The notes under the pieces: generated by a model
What the model saw: the letters and a program-made list of their open reading frames with translations, nothing else
Told to the model about the DNA's origin: nothing
Database searches by the model: none
DNA from: Dastarcus helophoroides
Lineage: Eukaryota > Arthropoda > Insecta > Coleoptera > Bothrideridae
Assembly: GCA_028583605.1 (NCBI GenBank)
Contig: CM053329.1
Span: 34,310,992-34,374,991 of the forward strand
Direction: 5' to 3'
DNA: 64,000 bases
Shown here: positions 1 through 11,097 of the stretch, piece after piece
Layout of the letters: every line of letters starts with the position of its first letter
Position numbering within the stretch: the stretch's first letter is position 1
Program-made: the position numbers and the translations under genes

Positions 1-3000
1 TAGCACTGAGTGATACTAATGTTGTCCAACAGGATTCAGAGATGAGGATATCTTCAGGACCTAAATTTAATTTCCAGTATCAATCCTGAAAATATCTTTG
101 GGACTAAGTGATAATAACGTTGGCCAAATTAACTTTGGTTCAACCCAGGAACCAAAGAGTTTCTGAAAAGAAAATGCTGAATAGAAACACGAAGTTTGAA
201 AACATTTTTGGTTTCTGGATTGAACATTCATTGACCAACATTTCAAGATTCAGAAGGATTTACAATGAACTTTTCAATGTCAATCCTGAAAGTGACCTGG
301 CAGTGATGAGAATGTTTCCCAACTTAACGCTGGTTCAACCCAGAAACCAAAGAGTTTCTTAAAAATTTAATAGAGACTTCCAACAAATTTAGAAATTATT
401 TCAATTTCTAGATTGGTTGGTCAACGTTTCACCTGTGAGAGGATGAGAACATCTTCAGGACTTACACTGAACTACAATGTCAGTTCTGAAGATATTCTTA
501 GCACCGAGTGATAGTAATGTTGTCCAACAGGATTCAAAGATGAGGACATCTTCAGCACCTACATTAAATTTCCAGTATCAATCCTGAAAATATGTTTGGA
601 ACTAAGTGATGATAATGTTAGTCAAATTAACGCTGGTTCAATCCAGGAACCAAAGAGTTTCTAAAAAGAAAATGCTGAATAGAAACAAGAAGTTTGAAAA
701 CATTTTTGGTTTTTGAATTGAACGCTGGTTGACCAACATTTCACGATTTAGAAGGATTTACGATTAACTTTTCAATGTCAGTCCTGAAAGTGTCCTTGCA
801 GTGATAAAAATGTTGCCCAACTTGACGCTGGTTCAACCCAGAAACCAAAGAGTTTCTTAAAAGTTGAATATAGACTTCCAACAAATTTGAAAATATTTTT
901 GATTTCTAAATTGGTTGGTCAACCTTTCACCAGTGAGAGACTGAGAACATCTTCAGGACTTATACTGAATTTACAATGCCACTTCGGAAGATATTCTTAG
1001 CACTGAGTGATAGTAATGTTGTCTAACAGGATTCAGAGATGAGGACATCTTCAGGACTAACATTAAATCTTCAGTATTAAGCCTGAAAATATCTTTGGGA
1101 CTAAGTGATGAGAATGTTGGCCAAATTAGCGCTGGTTCAACCCATGAACCAAAGAGTTTCTAAAAAGAAAATGCTGAATAGAAACTTCCACGAAGTTTGA
1201 AATTATTTTTGATTTCTGTATTATACGCTGGTTGACCAATAGTTCATAATTGAGAAGGGCTTACGATGAACATTTCAATGTCAGTCCTGAAAGTGTCTTT
1301 ACAGTGATGAGAATGATGCCCAACTTTACTTTAGTACTTTCAACAAATTTGAAAATCTTTTCGATTTCTCGATTGATTAGCCAAAATTTTACGAATTAGT
1401 GATGAGAACATCTTCAGAATTTAGACTGAATCAGTGTCAGTTCCGAAAATATCCTTAGCACTGGGCGATGAGAATGTTATCCAGGATGATAGAGATGAGG
1501 ACATCTTCAGGGCTTACGTTGAGTTTTTAGTGTTAATCCTGAAAATATCTGAGTGATTGATGAGAATGTTGTCCAACTTGACGCCAGAAACCATAGAGTT
1601 TCTTAAAAGAAAAATTCAATAGAGACTTCCACGAAGTTTGAAAATATTTTTGGGTTCCGTAATGAACGTTGGTAGATAAGAAAACATCTTCAGGGCTATT
1701 TTCCGAGACGCTCCTGAATGTGTTCTTAAAGTGATGAGAAAGTTGTCCAACTTGCTGATTTAACCAAAAGCCAAAGAGTTTCTTAAAAGTTAAACAAGGG
1801 CTCAGACCAAGTTTGAAAATCTTTTCGATTTCTGAATTGGTTGGTCAACATTTCTTGATTTAGAGATGAGAACATTTTTAGGACTTACAGTGAGTCTGAA
1901 AATATTCATAGCACTAAATGATAAGAATGTTGTCCAACATGATTCAAAGATGAGGACATCTTCAGGACTTACATTGAATTTTCAGTGTCATTCCTGAAAA
2001 TATCTTTGGGTCTGACTGATGAGAATGTTGCCCAAATTGCCTCTAGTTCAATCTAGAAGCCAAAGAGTTTCTTAAAAGAAAAAGCTAAATAGCGACTTCC
2101 ACAAAGTTTGAAAATAGTTTTGGTTTCTGGATTGAACATTGGCTGACCAACATTTCATGATTCAGATTAAGAAACATGTTCAACACAAAGAGTTTCTTAA
2201 AAGTTGAATAGAGACTTCGACCAGAAACTTTTCGACATCTTGATTGATTGATGAAAGATGAGAACATCTTCCGAGCTTACACTGTATTTTCAATATCAGT
2301 CCTAAAAATATCCTTGGCACTGGGCGATAAGAATGTTGTCCAACATCAAAGAGATGAGCACATCTTGAGGACTTACATTGAGTTTTTAGTGTCAATTCTG
2401 AAAATTGAAAATTGATTCGGATAAGAAAACATCTTCAGGGACTTTTTTCAGCGACATTCCTGAATGTGCTCTTAAAGTGATAGGAAAGTTGTCCAACATG
2501 CTGATTCAACACAGAAACCAAAGAGTTTCTTAAAAGTTGAACAGAGACTTCGACCAAGTTTGAAAATCTTTTCGATTTCTGAATTGATTGGCCAATATTT
2601 CTTGATATAGAGATGAGAACATCTTTAGGTCTTACACTGAATTGGCAGTCCTGGAAATATTCTTAGCACTAAGTGATGAGAATGTTGGCCAACATGATTC
2701 AAAGATGAGGACATCTTCAGGACTTACATTGAGTTTTTAGTGTCATTCCTGAAAATATCCTTGGGGTCTGACTGAACAGAATGTTGCCCAAATTGCCTCT
2801 AGTTCAATCTAGAAACCAAAAAGATTCCTAAAAGAAAAAGCTAAATAGAGACTTCCACAAAGTTTGAAAATAGTTTTGGTTTCTGGATTAAACATTAATG
2901 GACCAACATTTCATGATTCAGATAAAGAAACATGTTCAACCCAAAGAGTTTCTTAAAAATTGAATAGCGACTTCCACTAGGTTTAAAAAACTTTGATTGA

Positions 3001-4768
3001 TTGGTCAACCTTCCAACGATTGAGAGGTGAGAACATCTTCCGATCTTATAGTGAATTTTCAATGTCAGTCCTGAAAATATCCTTAGCACTGGAAGATAAG
3101 AATGTTGTCCAACATGATAGAGATGATTACATCTTCAGGACTTACATTAAGTTTTCAGTGTCAATCCTGGAAATACCCTTAAAACTGATTGATGAGAATG
3201 TTGCCCAACATGACGCCAGAAACCAGAGTTTCTTAAAAGAAAAACCTCAACAGAGACCTCCAAAGGTTTGAAAACATATTTGGGTTCTGGATTCCACGTT
3301 GGGTCACTAACGTTTCATGATTCAGACATAGAAACATCCTCATGGCTTTTTTCAATGACAATCCTGAAGGTGTTCTTTAAGTGATAAAAAAGTTGTCCAA
3401 CTTGCTGGTTCAACCCAGAAACCGAGGAGTTTTTAAAAGTTGAACAGAAACCTCGACTAAGTTTAAAAATCTCTTCGTTTTCTGGATTGATTGCGCAACC
3501 TTTTATAACTCAAAAAGAAAGACATCTTGAAGGCTTACGATTAACTTTTTAATGTCAATTCTGAAGATATTCTTAGCACCGAATGATGAGAATGTTGCCC
3601 AACTTGATGCTAGGTTCAACACAGGAAAGCAGAGAATTTCTTAAAATTTGAATAGAGACTTCTACAAAGTTTGAAAATCTTTTTGATTTCTGTCTTGTCA
3701 ATTCTAAAAATACCTGAGTGATGAGAACGTTGTCCAACATAATTCAAAGATGAAGACACCTTAAAGACTTACATTAAGTTTTCAGTATCAATCCTGATAA
3801 TATCCTTGAAGCTGATTGATGAGAATGTTGCCCAGCTTGACGCTGATTCAAGCCAGAAACGAAAGAGTTTCTTAAAAGAAAAAGATTTTCACAAAGTTTG
3901 AAAATATTTTTGGTTTTTGGATTGTACGCTTGTTCGCCAACATTTTATAATTCAGAAATAAGGACATCTTGAAGGCTTACAGAGAACTTTTTAATGTCAA
4001 TCCTGAAGATATCTAATCATTTAGTGATGAAAATGTTGCCCAACTTTACGCTGGTTTAAATCAGAAACCTAAGAGTTTTATAAAAAAAAAAGTTGAATAA
4101 AAACTTCCAGGAAGTTTGAAATTTTTTTTGGTTTGGCCAAGATTTTATGATTTAGAAATGAGGACATACTAGGGCTTATAATGAACTTTTCAATGTGAGT
4201 CGTGGAGATGCCGTTAGAATAATGAGAATTTTGCCCAAATTCAGGCTGTTTTAACTCAAAAATCAAAGAGCTTCTTAAAAGTTAAATGAAGACTTCAACC
4301 AAGTTTAAAAATCTTTTCGATTTCTGGATTAATTGGCCTACCTTTGGTGATTTAGCGATGGGAACATCTTCAGGACTTAGACTAAATTTTTAATGTCAGT
4401 CCTGAAAATATTTTTCGGCCTGACATGAGCGATGAAAATGTTGTCCAGCATAATTCAGATATCTTTACGACTTCCAGTGAGTTTTCAGTATCAATTCCGA
4501 AAATATCTTTGGGACTGGCTAATAAAAATGTTGCCCTACTTGACGCTAAAACCAAAAAGGTCCTTAAAACAAGAAGTCAAATATAAACTTCTACAAAGTT
4601 TTAAAATATTTTTGGGTTTTGGTCTGATTGGCAAACATTTTATAATTCAGAGATGCTGACATATTCGGAGTTTATACAGAGACTAAGGATATCTTTATCT
4701 CTTAGTGATGAAAATTTTACGCTGGTTTAGAACAGAAACCGAAGAGTTTCTTAAAAGAAAAAGTTAAA
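1..4768. repeat. Complex satellite, ~497-bp higher-order unit
   Basis: A degenerate tandem array. At the left end the period is clear: a box containing GAGTGATA..AATGTTGTCCAACAGGATTCA recurs at about 3, 500 and 1000, and the box AACCAAAGAGTTTCT recurs at about 152, 650 and 1148, with a second series at 349 and 844. One higher-order unit of about 497 bp therefore holds two related subunits of roughly 200 and 300 bp. Further right the spacing drifts to about 350-470 bp and subunits are lost. Short frames such as 108-362 and 2993-3271 simply translate the repeat and show internally repeated peptides. I see no start context, splice sites or known domain. An ancient repetitive coding sequence cannot be excluded but is unlikely. 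The array resumes after the mariner insertion. Confidence 0.85.
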
Positions 4769-4770
4769 TA

Positions 4771-6050
4771 ATTGCATGATTGCAAAAGTTCATGCCTGAT
4801 GTTATAGATCACGTAGTTTACAGGAAATAGCGCATTTGTTTTGATACGTATAAGTGTCATTTGATTTTTAAATGACATACAAAGAATCGCGTCCGTTTCT
4901 TGCAAAAAAAACCTTTAAAAATTTACGTGCTCGCGCAGTAGATCCACGGAGATGGGAGACCACAACATTTGTGACATGTGATGCTGTATGAATTCAAGAA
5001 GGGCCTGAGTGTTGAAAAGGGCTCAGAAAATATTCTGAATGTTTATTTAGACCGTTCTTCTGCTCTGAAGAATTATCAAATAGTGGTTTGGACGGTTTCG
5101 GCAAGGCAAGTTTTCACTGGAAGATGAACTTCCCTCTGGTCGACCTTCTGACTTTCATGACGACATTGTGCGTACTCTAGTGAAGACGCATCCAAGAACT
5201 ATGACTAAGGAGATAGCCGAAAGGCTAAATATTGACAAGATCACTACGTTTCGTCATTTAAAAAAGCTTGGCTATGTCTCCAAACTTGATACCTGGGTAT
5301 GGCACTGTTTAACGGAAAAGAAAAAATTGGGCTGGATGAACTTGGCTCTTTCACTTCAGGCACGGAACGAACATTTTTGGATCGACTGGTAACAGGCAAT
5401 GAAAAGTGGGCCTTTACTTTAGTTGGTCTATCGTGAGCCTTTACAATACTGTGCATTGAAAATGCACATGGAAGCAAACCGGCGAAGGTGCAGATCCTAT
5501 TGCAAAAGCTTGATCCAATGAAGATTTTTCTTGTGTTTGGTGGAACTGCATTCATTTTGTGCTTCTGCAGCGTGGACAAATAATAACAAGAAACATCTAC
5601 TATCAATAATTAGCCATACTTGATGCCGCTATTGTGAAAAACGTGCCGTTTTGGCTAACAGAGCGAGTGTCATCTTTTACTATGACAATGCTAGGCCTCA
5701 CGTGGTTCAATAGACGCCGGCAAAAATTGAAGGCATTGAAATGGAAAGTCCTGCAGCATCTTCCATACTTGCCTGATATTGCACTTTCAAACTTTCATTT
5801 GTAACGCTCCTTGCAAAAGAGTTTAAATGACAAACGACTTAGTTCTTTACATGATGTCGAAAACCACCTTAGAGATTCTTTTGACAGGAGACCGACCTCG
5901 TTCTATACGAATGGCCAGAAAAACTTGTAAATCGTTGGAAAACCATCTTGGAAAAAAATGACAATTATGTAATTGATTGATATAACCCTTTTCTTTAAAA
6001 AAATATTGTGATAATTTATAAAATCGGAAACGAACCATTGTAATCATCAA
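4771..6050 (+). mobile_element. Full-length decayed mariner element (1280 bp)
   Basis: The element interrupts the satellite exactly between two TA dinucleotides (4769-4770 and 6051-6052), the usual mariner target duplication. Its ends are imperfect inverted repeats: the left end contains TGATTGCAAAAGTTCATGCC, and the reverse complement of the right end contains TGATTACAATGGTTCGTTTC. About 22 of 31 compared positions agree. The length of about 1.28 kb is normal for mariner. The only gene inside is a broken transposase. It must be younger than the local satellite array. Confidence 0.9.
4952..5830 (+). pseudogene. Mariner transposase pseudogene (copy 1)
   Basis: This would encode the DD34D transposase that cuts and pastes mariner at TA sites. 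The N-terminal DNA-binding part is readable from 4981 (MLYEFKKGLSVEKG), with a stop just upstream that looks like a CGA arginine codon turned into TGA. The best-preserved stretch is 5160-5400 (KTHPRTMTKEIAER, then FRHLKKLGYVSKLDTWV), the second helix-turn-helix and linker. After that, frameshifts and stops accumulate. Two catalytic aspartates are changed: the GDEKW box reads GNEKW near 5395-5410, and the third box reads LSNFH near 5790 instead of PSDFH. The middle box DNARPH is kept near 5683-5700. The protein is certainly inactive. Copy 2 at 11098 keeps the aspartates that this copy lost. Confidence 0.9.
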
Positions 6051-6052
6051 TA

Positions 6053-6400
6053 CTTCCACGAAGTTCGAAAATATTTTTGTTTTCTGGATTGATTGGTCAT
6101 GATTCGGAGATAAAACATTTTCAGAACTTAAACTGATTTTTTAGTGTCACTTCTTAGTACTTAATGATGAGAATGTTGTCCAAATTGACGCTAATTAAAT
6201 CCACAAATCAAAGAGTTCGTTAAAAGGAAAATTTGATAGAGACTTCCACAAAGTTTGAACACCTGTTTGGTTCCTAGATTGAACTTTGCTTGGTCCTCAG
6301 AGATGATGACATTTAGCTACTGTGTCAGTCCAGATGATTTTATCATTTAGTGATAAAAATGTTGTCCAACTCGCTGATTCAATCCAGAACCAAAGATTTT
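6053..6400. repeat. Right-hand continuation of the 497-bp satellite
   Basis: The boxes AATGTTGTCCAAATTGACGC, AATCAAAGAGTTCGTTAAAAG and GAGACTTCCACAAAGTTTGAA match the satellite left of 4768. The array was therefore continuous before the mariner inserted. It fades out near 6400, just before a foldback element copy. Confidence 0.8.
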
Positions 6401-6412
6401 CCAAAATACCCC

Positions 6413-6562
6413 AAAAATTGATTTATAAATCTTGTCCCCTGAAACCAAGATAGATTAAAAGTACAACAAAAATTATTTTCTTGTATTTTTATACTTTCTT
6501 GGTTTCAGGGGCAAGATTTATATATCAAATTTTGAAATGACCAAGGACAAGCCCATTCCACT
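6413..6562 (+). mobile_element. Foldback element copy 1 (internally deleted)
   Basis: The two arms face each other: CTTGTCCCCTGAAACCAAG at 6431, and CTTGGTTTCAGGGGCAAG at 6498. The right arm runs on into CCAAGGACAAGCCCATTCCA. The central CGCGTTTCGA..CTGAAGATGATAGC segment has been lost or is unreadable. It belongs to the dispersed palindromic family described in the findings. Confidence 0.85.
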
Positions 6563-7269
6563 GAAATTGTGGCTTTCTAAAATACCGTTTAACAAATTTT
6601 TCCAGGCCAAGGACACTAAGTCTTTGAAATCTAAATAAAGATAGAATGAAAAATCTAAAGGATGCTAATGCAAAATTTATCCTTGTGAAACAACTAAAAA
6701 AAAGTTTAATTGATAAAGTATATAGTATAGTCTCTCAGGAGGAATATAATCATGTGATATCGATCACCTAGTTAAACAATGTGGTTTTTTATCTGTGGTG
6801 AGCAACAACATCGTAAGAAGCAAGCAAGTATCAGAGAGGGAAATGCATGTTAAAAACAAAGAATTCAAAGGCAATTTCAAGTATCTAATCTCGGTGCAAT
6901 TAAACCGTTAATAGAAACCGAATAACCCAATTAAAACCAGTTTCAGTAAACTGGGATGTTAAATAATGAACTCTTCAAAAATAAACGACTGTTTTATCTC
7001 AATTAATTAAGTCGTCGAATACGGGAGCACAAACATTAATAATTCAAAACGCATAGGACTACGTCTTGTTAAACTAGAGATGGAAACAAGTAAATACAAT
7101 AAAAAGTGAAAATGTCTTTCGAGTTACTTAGCTTCGTTTGGTTTTAAGTTATGCCTCTGAAAGGAAAGTTATGTTTAATTTGTAACTAGTGAATCCAACG
7201 TTATAAGAAGCTCCATATCGATAACTTGAAAGAAAAATTGTTTCGATTTAATATATCACTTTTTTTCAC
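6563..7269. other. Non-repetitive AT-rich DNA, nothing recognised
   Basis: There is no open frame of note, no terminal repeats and no family motif that I can see on either strand. The composition is less repetitive than its flanks. Confidence 0.6.
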
Positions 7270-8745
7270 AGTTTAAGTGACCGCAATTTCAACGCTTATG
7301 CCATTATTAAATATAAATAACTTGATGACACACTAAAAACTGCAATCACTAAAACTGCCAATAAAAGTGCTATTTGACCTGAAATAATTTTTCTTCTGGA
7401 ATAATATAGCTTATAATAAAGGTAATATTTTGAAACTAGATCGTAGTCACTAAAACTACCAATAAAATGTGATACTTTGAAACAAATACAAATTTTTACT
7501 TTTTAGATAATTGTTATAATTTGTCGGTAAACAATATATTTTGAAACAAAATAATTTTTTTCCAGGTCATGTTATAATTTGAAGTCACTGAAATTAACAA
7601 TGAAGAGTGATACTTTCAAAGATAACAGCAAGCCGTAAAACGTTCAATACAAAGTGATATTTTGAAATGAAATAATACTTTTAGTTTTTGGATATTTGTT
7701 GGGGTCGCTACAACTGCCAGTAAAAGTGATATTTTGAAACAAAATACATACTTGGATATTTGTCATAATGTGCGGTTACTAAAACTGTCGGTAACAATGT
7801 ATTTTGGAACAATATACTTTTATTTCAAAGACATGTTATAATTCAAAGTCACTAAAATTAACAATGAAAGAGTGAAACTTGCAAAGAAAACAGGTAGGCC
7901 TTAAAACATTCAATAACAAGTCATATTTAAAAGTAAAAAATATCCTTTTAGTTTTTGCACATTTGTTATAGTCTAGGGGTCACTACAACTGCCAGTAAAA
8001 AGTGATATTTTGAAACAAAATACCTACTTTAACTTCTTGGATATTTGCCATAAATTGCAGTTACTCAAACTGCCAGTAAAAAGTATGTTTTGGAACAGAA
8101 TACTTTTATATGTGTTATAATTTGAAGTCACTAAAATTAAAAATGAAGAGTTTAGTTTTTGGATATTTGTTACAATTTGGAGTCACCAAAAGTGCCAGTA
8201 AAAAGTGATATAAAATACTTTTATTTCTAGAATATAATATAATTTTAAGTCATTAAAACTGACAGAAAAGAGTGATACTTGCAAAAAAACCACAGCAGGC
8301 AATAAGACTGCCAATAAATGATGATATTTTAAAACAAAATCGGTTTCATTCCAGAAAAATTATACCTGGAAATAGAATACCAGTCACTAAAACTACCAAA
8401 TAAGAAGTGATATTTTATTACAAAATAGTTTTACTTTCGGGATATTTTTCCAGTCACAGAAATCGATAAGAAAAGTCAGATCTTTGAACAAAATAATAGT
8501 CACTCAAAATATCGAATAAAAAGTGATATTTTTGAAACAAAATAATTTTTCTTATTGGATATTTGTTAGAGTTTTGAGTCACTAAAGCTCACAATAAAGA
8601 GGACATCTGCAAACAAAACATAAGACAGTAAAACTACCAAAAAAAAAGGGATGTTTTGAAACAAAATAGCAGTCCCTAAAATTATCAATAAAACAAAGTA
8701 TTTTTTGTAAAACTGTTATTAAAAGTGACATTTTTAGTTCACTGA
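7270..8745. repeat. Tandem array with ~70-90 bp subunits (array B)
   Basis: The subunit resembles GTCACTAAAACTGCCAATAA, then AAGTGATATTTTGAAACAAA, then a box like TTTTGGATATTTGTTATAAT. It recurs about every 65-100 bp (for example near 7344, 7445, 7583, 7703, 7773, 7845, 7978, 8050). A higher-order period of about 275 bp is visible where the stretch starting at 7701 is matched by the one at 7978. It has no coding content. The array resumes at 10085-10245, so the elements between 8750 and 10080 were inserted into it or expanded within it. Confidence 0.8.
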
Positions 8746-8790
8746 TAAGAGAACTAAAAATTGACTTTTATAATGACACGTGACAAAAAC

Positions 8791-8838
8791 ACTTTTAACA
8801 CTAGTGCGAAAAAGTTTTTTCGCACTAGTGTTAAAAGT
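8791..8838. repeat. Perfect 23-bp inverted repeat with 2-bp spacer
   Basis: ACTTTTAACACTAGTGCG followed by five A is mirrored exactly by five T followed by CGCACTAGTGTTAAAAGT. It would form a strong hairpin. It shares CACTTTTAACAC with the hairpin at 9953-10067. Confidence 0.85.
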
Positions 8839-8846
8839 AAATATAG

Positions 8847-9043
8847 CAGTGTTTCCCAAACTTTTTTTGCCCTAACCCGGTTGTTTTTAATATTTTCCCT
8901 TCGCCACCCACTAAAAGATGTTTTAATTACATCTTAATGCTGGAAAGAACGAATCATTTGTGAGTATGAAGACAATTCTGCAGCCTAGTATTTTATTTTT
9001 GTGGTCCGCTGCCGGGTTGTGACCCACTGTTTAGGAAACACTG
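8847..9043. mobile_element. Non-autonomous hAT-type element (197 bp)
   Basis: The left end is CAGTGTTTCCCAAAC and the right end GTTTAGGAAACACTG, typical hAT terminal inverted repeats. The 8-bp flanks are AAATATAG (8839-8846) and ATATATAG (9044-9051), 7 of 8 identical, as expected for a hAT target duplication. Subterminal CCCGGTTG and CCGGGTTGTGACCCACTG are also typical. There is no transposase. Confidence 0.8.
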
Positions 9044-9229
9044 ATATATAGCAATATGCAATATAAAATAGAAAGCTGTACTGGTAAAATTAGAAAGATA
9101 TTTTTTTTTTTGGTTGAACGGACTGGTCCAACAATATTGTGTTTCCAAACATTAAAACATTCAAAATAGTTATAAATTATTTATTTATAATATTAATATT
9201 ACTATTACAATCTGAACGGTTACTTATTT

Positions 9230-9640
9230 TAGTTTTCCTGAGAAGTAATTGCAGAGGTATTTATGCAAAGTAATCCGTGCAAAAACCAGGACGGATGTTG
9301 CTTTTAGTCTTCATAATATAAAACAAAGATTTTTCAATATCATCCAGTGTTAATTTACAAAATTCTTGAGAGCGACAGACTCCAAATAATCCAAAAACTG
9401 ACGCAACTTTTTACTGCATATTTGGTGTCTGGAGCTTCATTCAAAAAAATCTTGTACGCTGGTTTTAATACTTCCTTATATCCTAGTTTGATTTAAAAAC
9501 TAGCTTTTATCATAGAGAGATTCCATAACTTAGAATTTCCTTCGGCGTAAACCAAAAATATATTTTTAGTGAAGTTATCCGCTAGATTGTTTATTTCATA
9601 CCATCATATTTTTGTCCCGATTTCTGGAGCAATAAATCTC
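9230..9640 (-). pseudogene. Decayed tyrosine-recombinase-like protein fragment
   Basis: Reading the minus strand gives pieces that match, from memory, a multi-copy arthropod protein family related to tyrosine recombinases (Crypton-like or domesticated derivatives). They come in the expected order: KLWNLSMIKASF (9500-9553), FLNEAPDTKYAVK (about 9418-9460), then after a frame change FGLFGVCRSQEF (about 9361-9400) and LTLDDIEKSLFYI. In that family the segment reads roughly LNEAPD..Y..K, then FGI.GACR..EL, then L..DD.E. The arginine after the Cys marks the first catalytic Arg region of the fold. Stops and at least one frameshift show it is dead. No ends of a parent element are recognised. It sits between array B segments. 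Family identity is an inference from short motifs. Confidence 0.55.
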
Positions 9641-9952
9641 AGTTGATGTATTTGCTGTTTCTTCAACATCAGATGGAATAATACAATTGCTTTAATTTCC
9701 AATCTTTTCTTCAAAATTCATGTTTATTAGCCATAAAATCTACAATATTTTAGAACAGGTTCAATTGTGGTTACTAATTAACATTAAACAACTTACAATT
9801 GTTTTACTTAGTTACACTCTATCCAATACCTGACTTGATTGTCAGATGTAAATGTCAAATATGTAATTCAACACGCAAACAATAAATCTAAAATTCAACC
9901 CTAGGGACAGCATTTTCTCTTTTAATTTAACCGTTTTACAAAAAATATTGTA

Positions 9953-10067
9953 TGATACACTTGTTAAAAGTGATTTTATTTTGTTCGTGGGGTTGCTCCA
10001 CTCGCTACGCTCGTTCCGCAATACTCTCCACTCACAAAATAAAATGTCACTTTTAACACTTGTATCA
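9953..10067. mobile_element. Foldback/hairpin element with CACTTTTAACAC arms
   Basis: The left arm TGATACACTTGTTAAAAGTG.. runs into TTTTATTTTG and is mirrored by CAAAATAAAATGTCACTTTT..AACACTTGTATCA at 10034-10067. The loop holds the GC-richer motif CTCCACTCGCTACGCTCG. The arms are about 31-34 bp. Its borders match no target duplication that I can see. Confidence 0.75.
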
Positions 10068-10084
10068 TAAATAACTATTTTCTT

Positions 10085-10245
10085 CCTGCATGTTCATTAT
10101 TTATAAATTGTCGTCACCATAGCCACTAAAACTGACAAGAAAAAGTTATATTTGGAAGCAAAGTACTTGTGATTAAAACTGCTAATAAAAATAATATTTT
10201 GAAGTCAAATAGCTTCTTGCAAAATATTCATTATAATTTAATGCT
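10085..10245. repeat. Right remnant of array B
   Basis: GCCACTAAAACTGACAAGAA and ATTAAAACTGCTAATAAAAA followed by ATATTTTGAAGTCAAATA match the subunits of 7270-8745. Confidence 0.7.
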
Positions 10246-10859
10246 TTCATTAAAAGTCTCAGTTGCAGAAAATGTAGTTTAAATTAATGAATTCCATATA
10301 AAAAGCTAAAATTAATGCATTAAAGTATATTCCTGTTAAAAGTTAATTATTAAACGTGTTTAAAAGTAGTTTTTAGTCCACTACATATTACTATTAACCC
10401 ATCTTTTAAGCACGCTGCAATGAAATGTATTTAATTTAAAAAAATTAGACAACCATGAGGACTATTGACAGAAGTGAAAACTTAAAACTAGGAGATATTT
10501 TTTTTTAATTTTCAAATTAATTATAATACCAAAAATTAAAATTCCATAATTTGTAAATTTCGTTGTACAAACTTCTACAGTATTCACTGTTGTAAAGCAC
10601 AATGATGCCACAATTAAACAATTAAAATAATAATCAACATTGATGCACTTTGTTTAGCTTGTTTAGGTCAAGGTTGACTGACACTGGGGGTGAGTGAAAT
10701 GATTTCTAAAGTTTTCGCCTTAGTTTTCCAATAGTTGACTTAATCTTTGCTTAGAAACTACTTCAGTCACATGCATGTTTCTTCGCCATATATATATTTC
10801 TACCATTTTTATCACAACTTCATAATGTTTGATGTTTATTCATCTTTGTTTATATTAAT
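10246..10859. other. AT-rich DNA, mostly unassigned
   Basis: There is no coding signal. A block at about 10455-10500 (GACAGAAGTGAAAACTTAAA then ACTAGGA) recurs in inverted form at 17838-17875, so part of this stretch belongs to an unidentified dispersed repeat. Confidence 0.45.
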
Positions 10860-10894
10860 TATTAACAGCTTATACAAATGTCAGTAGCCACTAG

Positions 10895-11000
10895 TGCCAG
10901 CTACCAATTGGTTACAACGTTGCTGCTTCAAACTAGCCCCAACTAAATAAGGAGGCAGATTTTGCTAGGTTCTGGGTTCGAACCCATCTGTCGATCACGC
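10895..11000 (+). repeat. Possible tRNA-derived (SINE-like) remnant
   Basis: GGGTTCGAACCCA at 10974-10986 matches a pol III B box / T-arm, and AGCTACCAATTGGTTACAAC at about 10900 loosely resembles an A box. The two boxes are about 70 bp apart, too far for a plain tRNA. No acceptor stem pairing was found, so this is not called a tRNA gene. Confidence 0.3.
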
Positions 11001-11097
11001 ATTTTTTATTTCTATTACACTTCTCATCCAATTAACATTAGAGCATGTTGGTAACGCGTGATGGTCACACAAAACTATAAACTTTCCCCCTATCCAA

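Noticed and set aside
2993..3271. 92-codon frame with repeated SVLKI/SILEI peptides
   Set aside because: Translates the satellite; other units of the array are full of stops in the same frame.
5244..5606. 120-codon minus-strand frame across mariner copy 1
   Set aside because: Antisense to the transposase pseudogene; the same shadow appears in copy 2 at 11090.
9105..9145. A further foldback copy, because of GAACGGACTGGTCC
   Set aside because: Only the short self-complementary word GGACTGGTCC region matches; the rest of the arm is absent.
10974..10986. A tRNA gene
   Set aside because: Only the T-arm-like box fits; no acceptor stem, D arm or anticodon arm could be paired at normal spacing.
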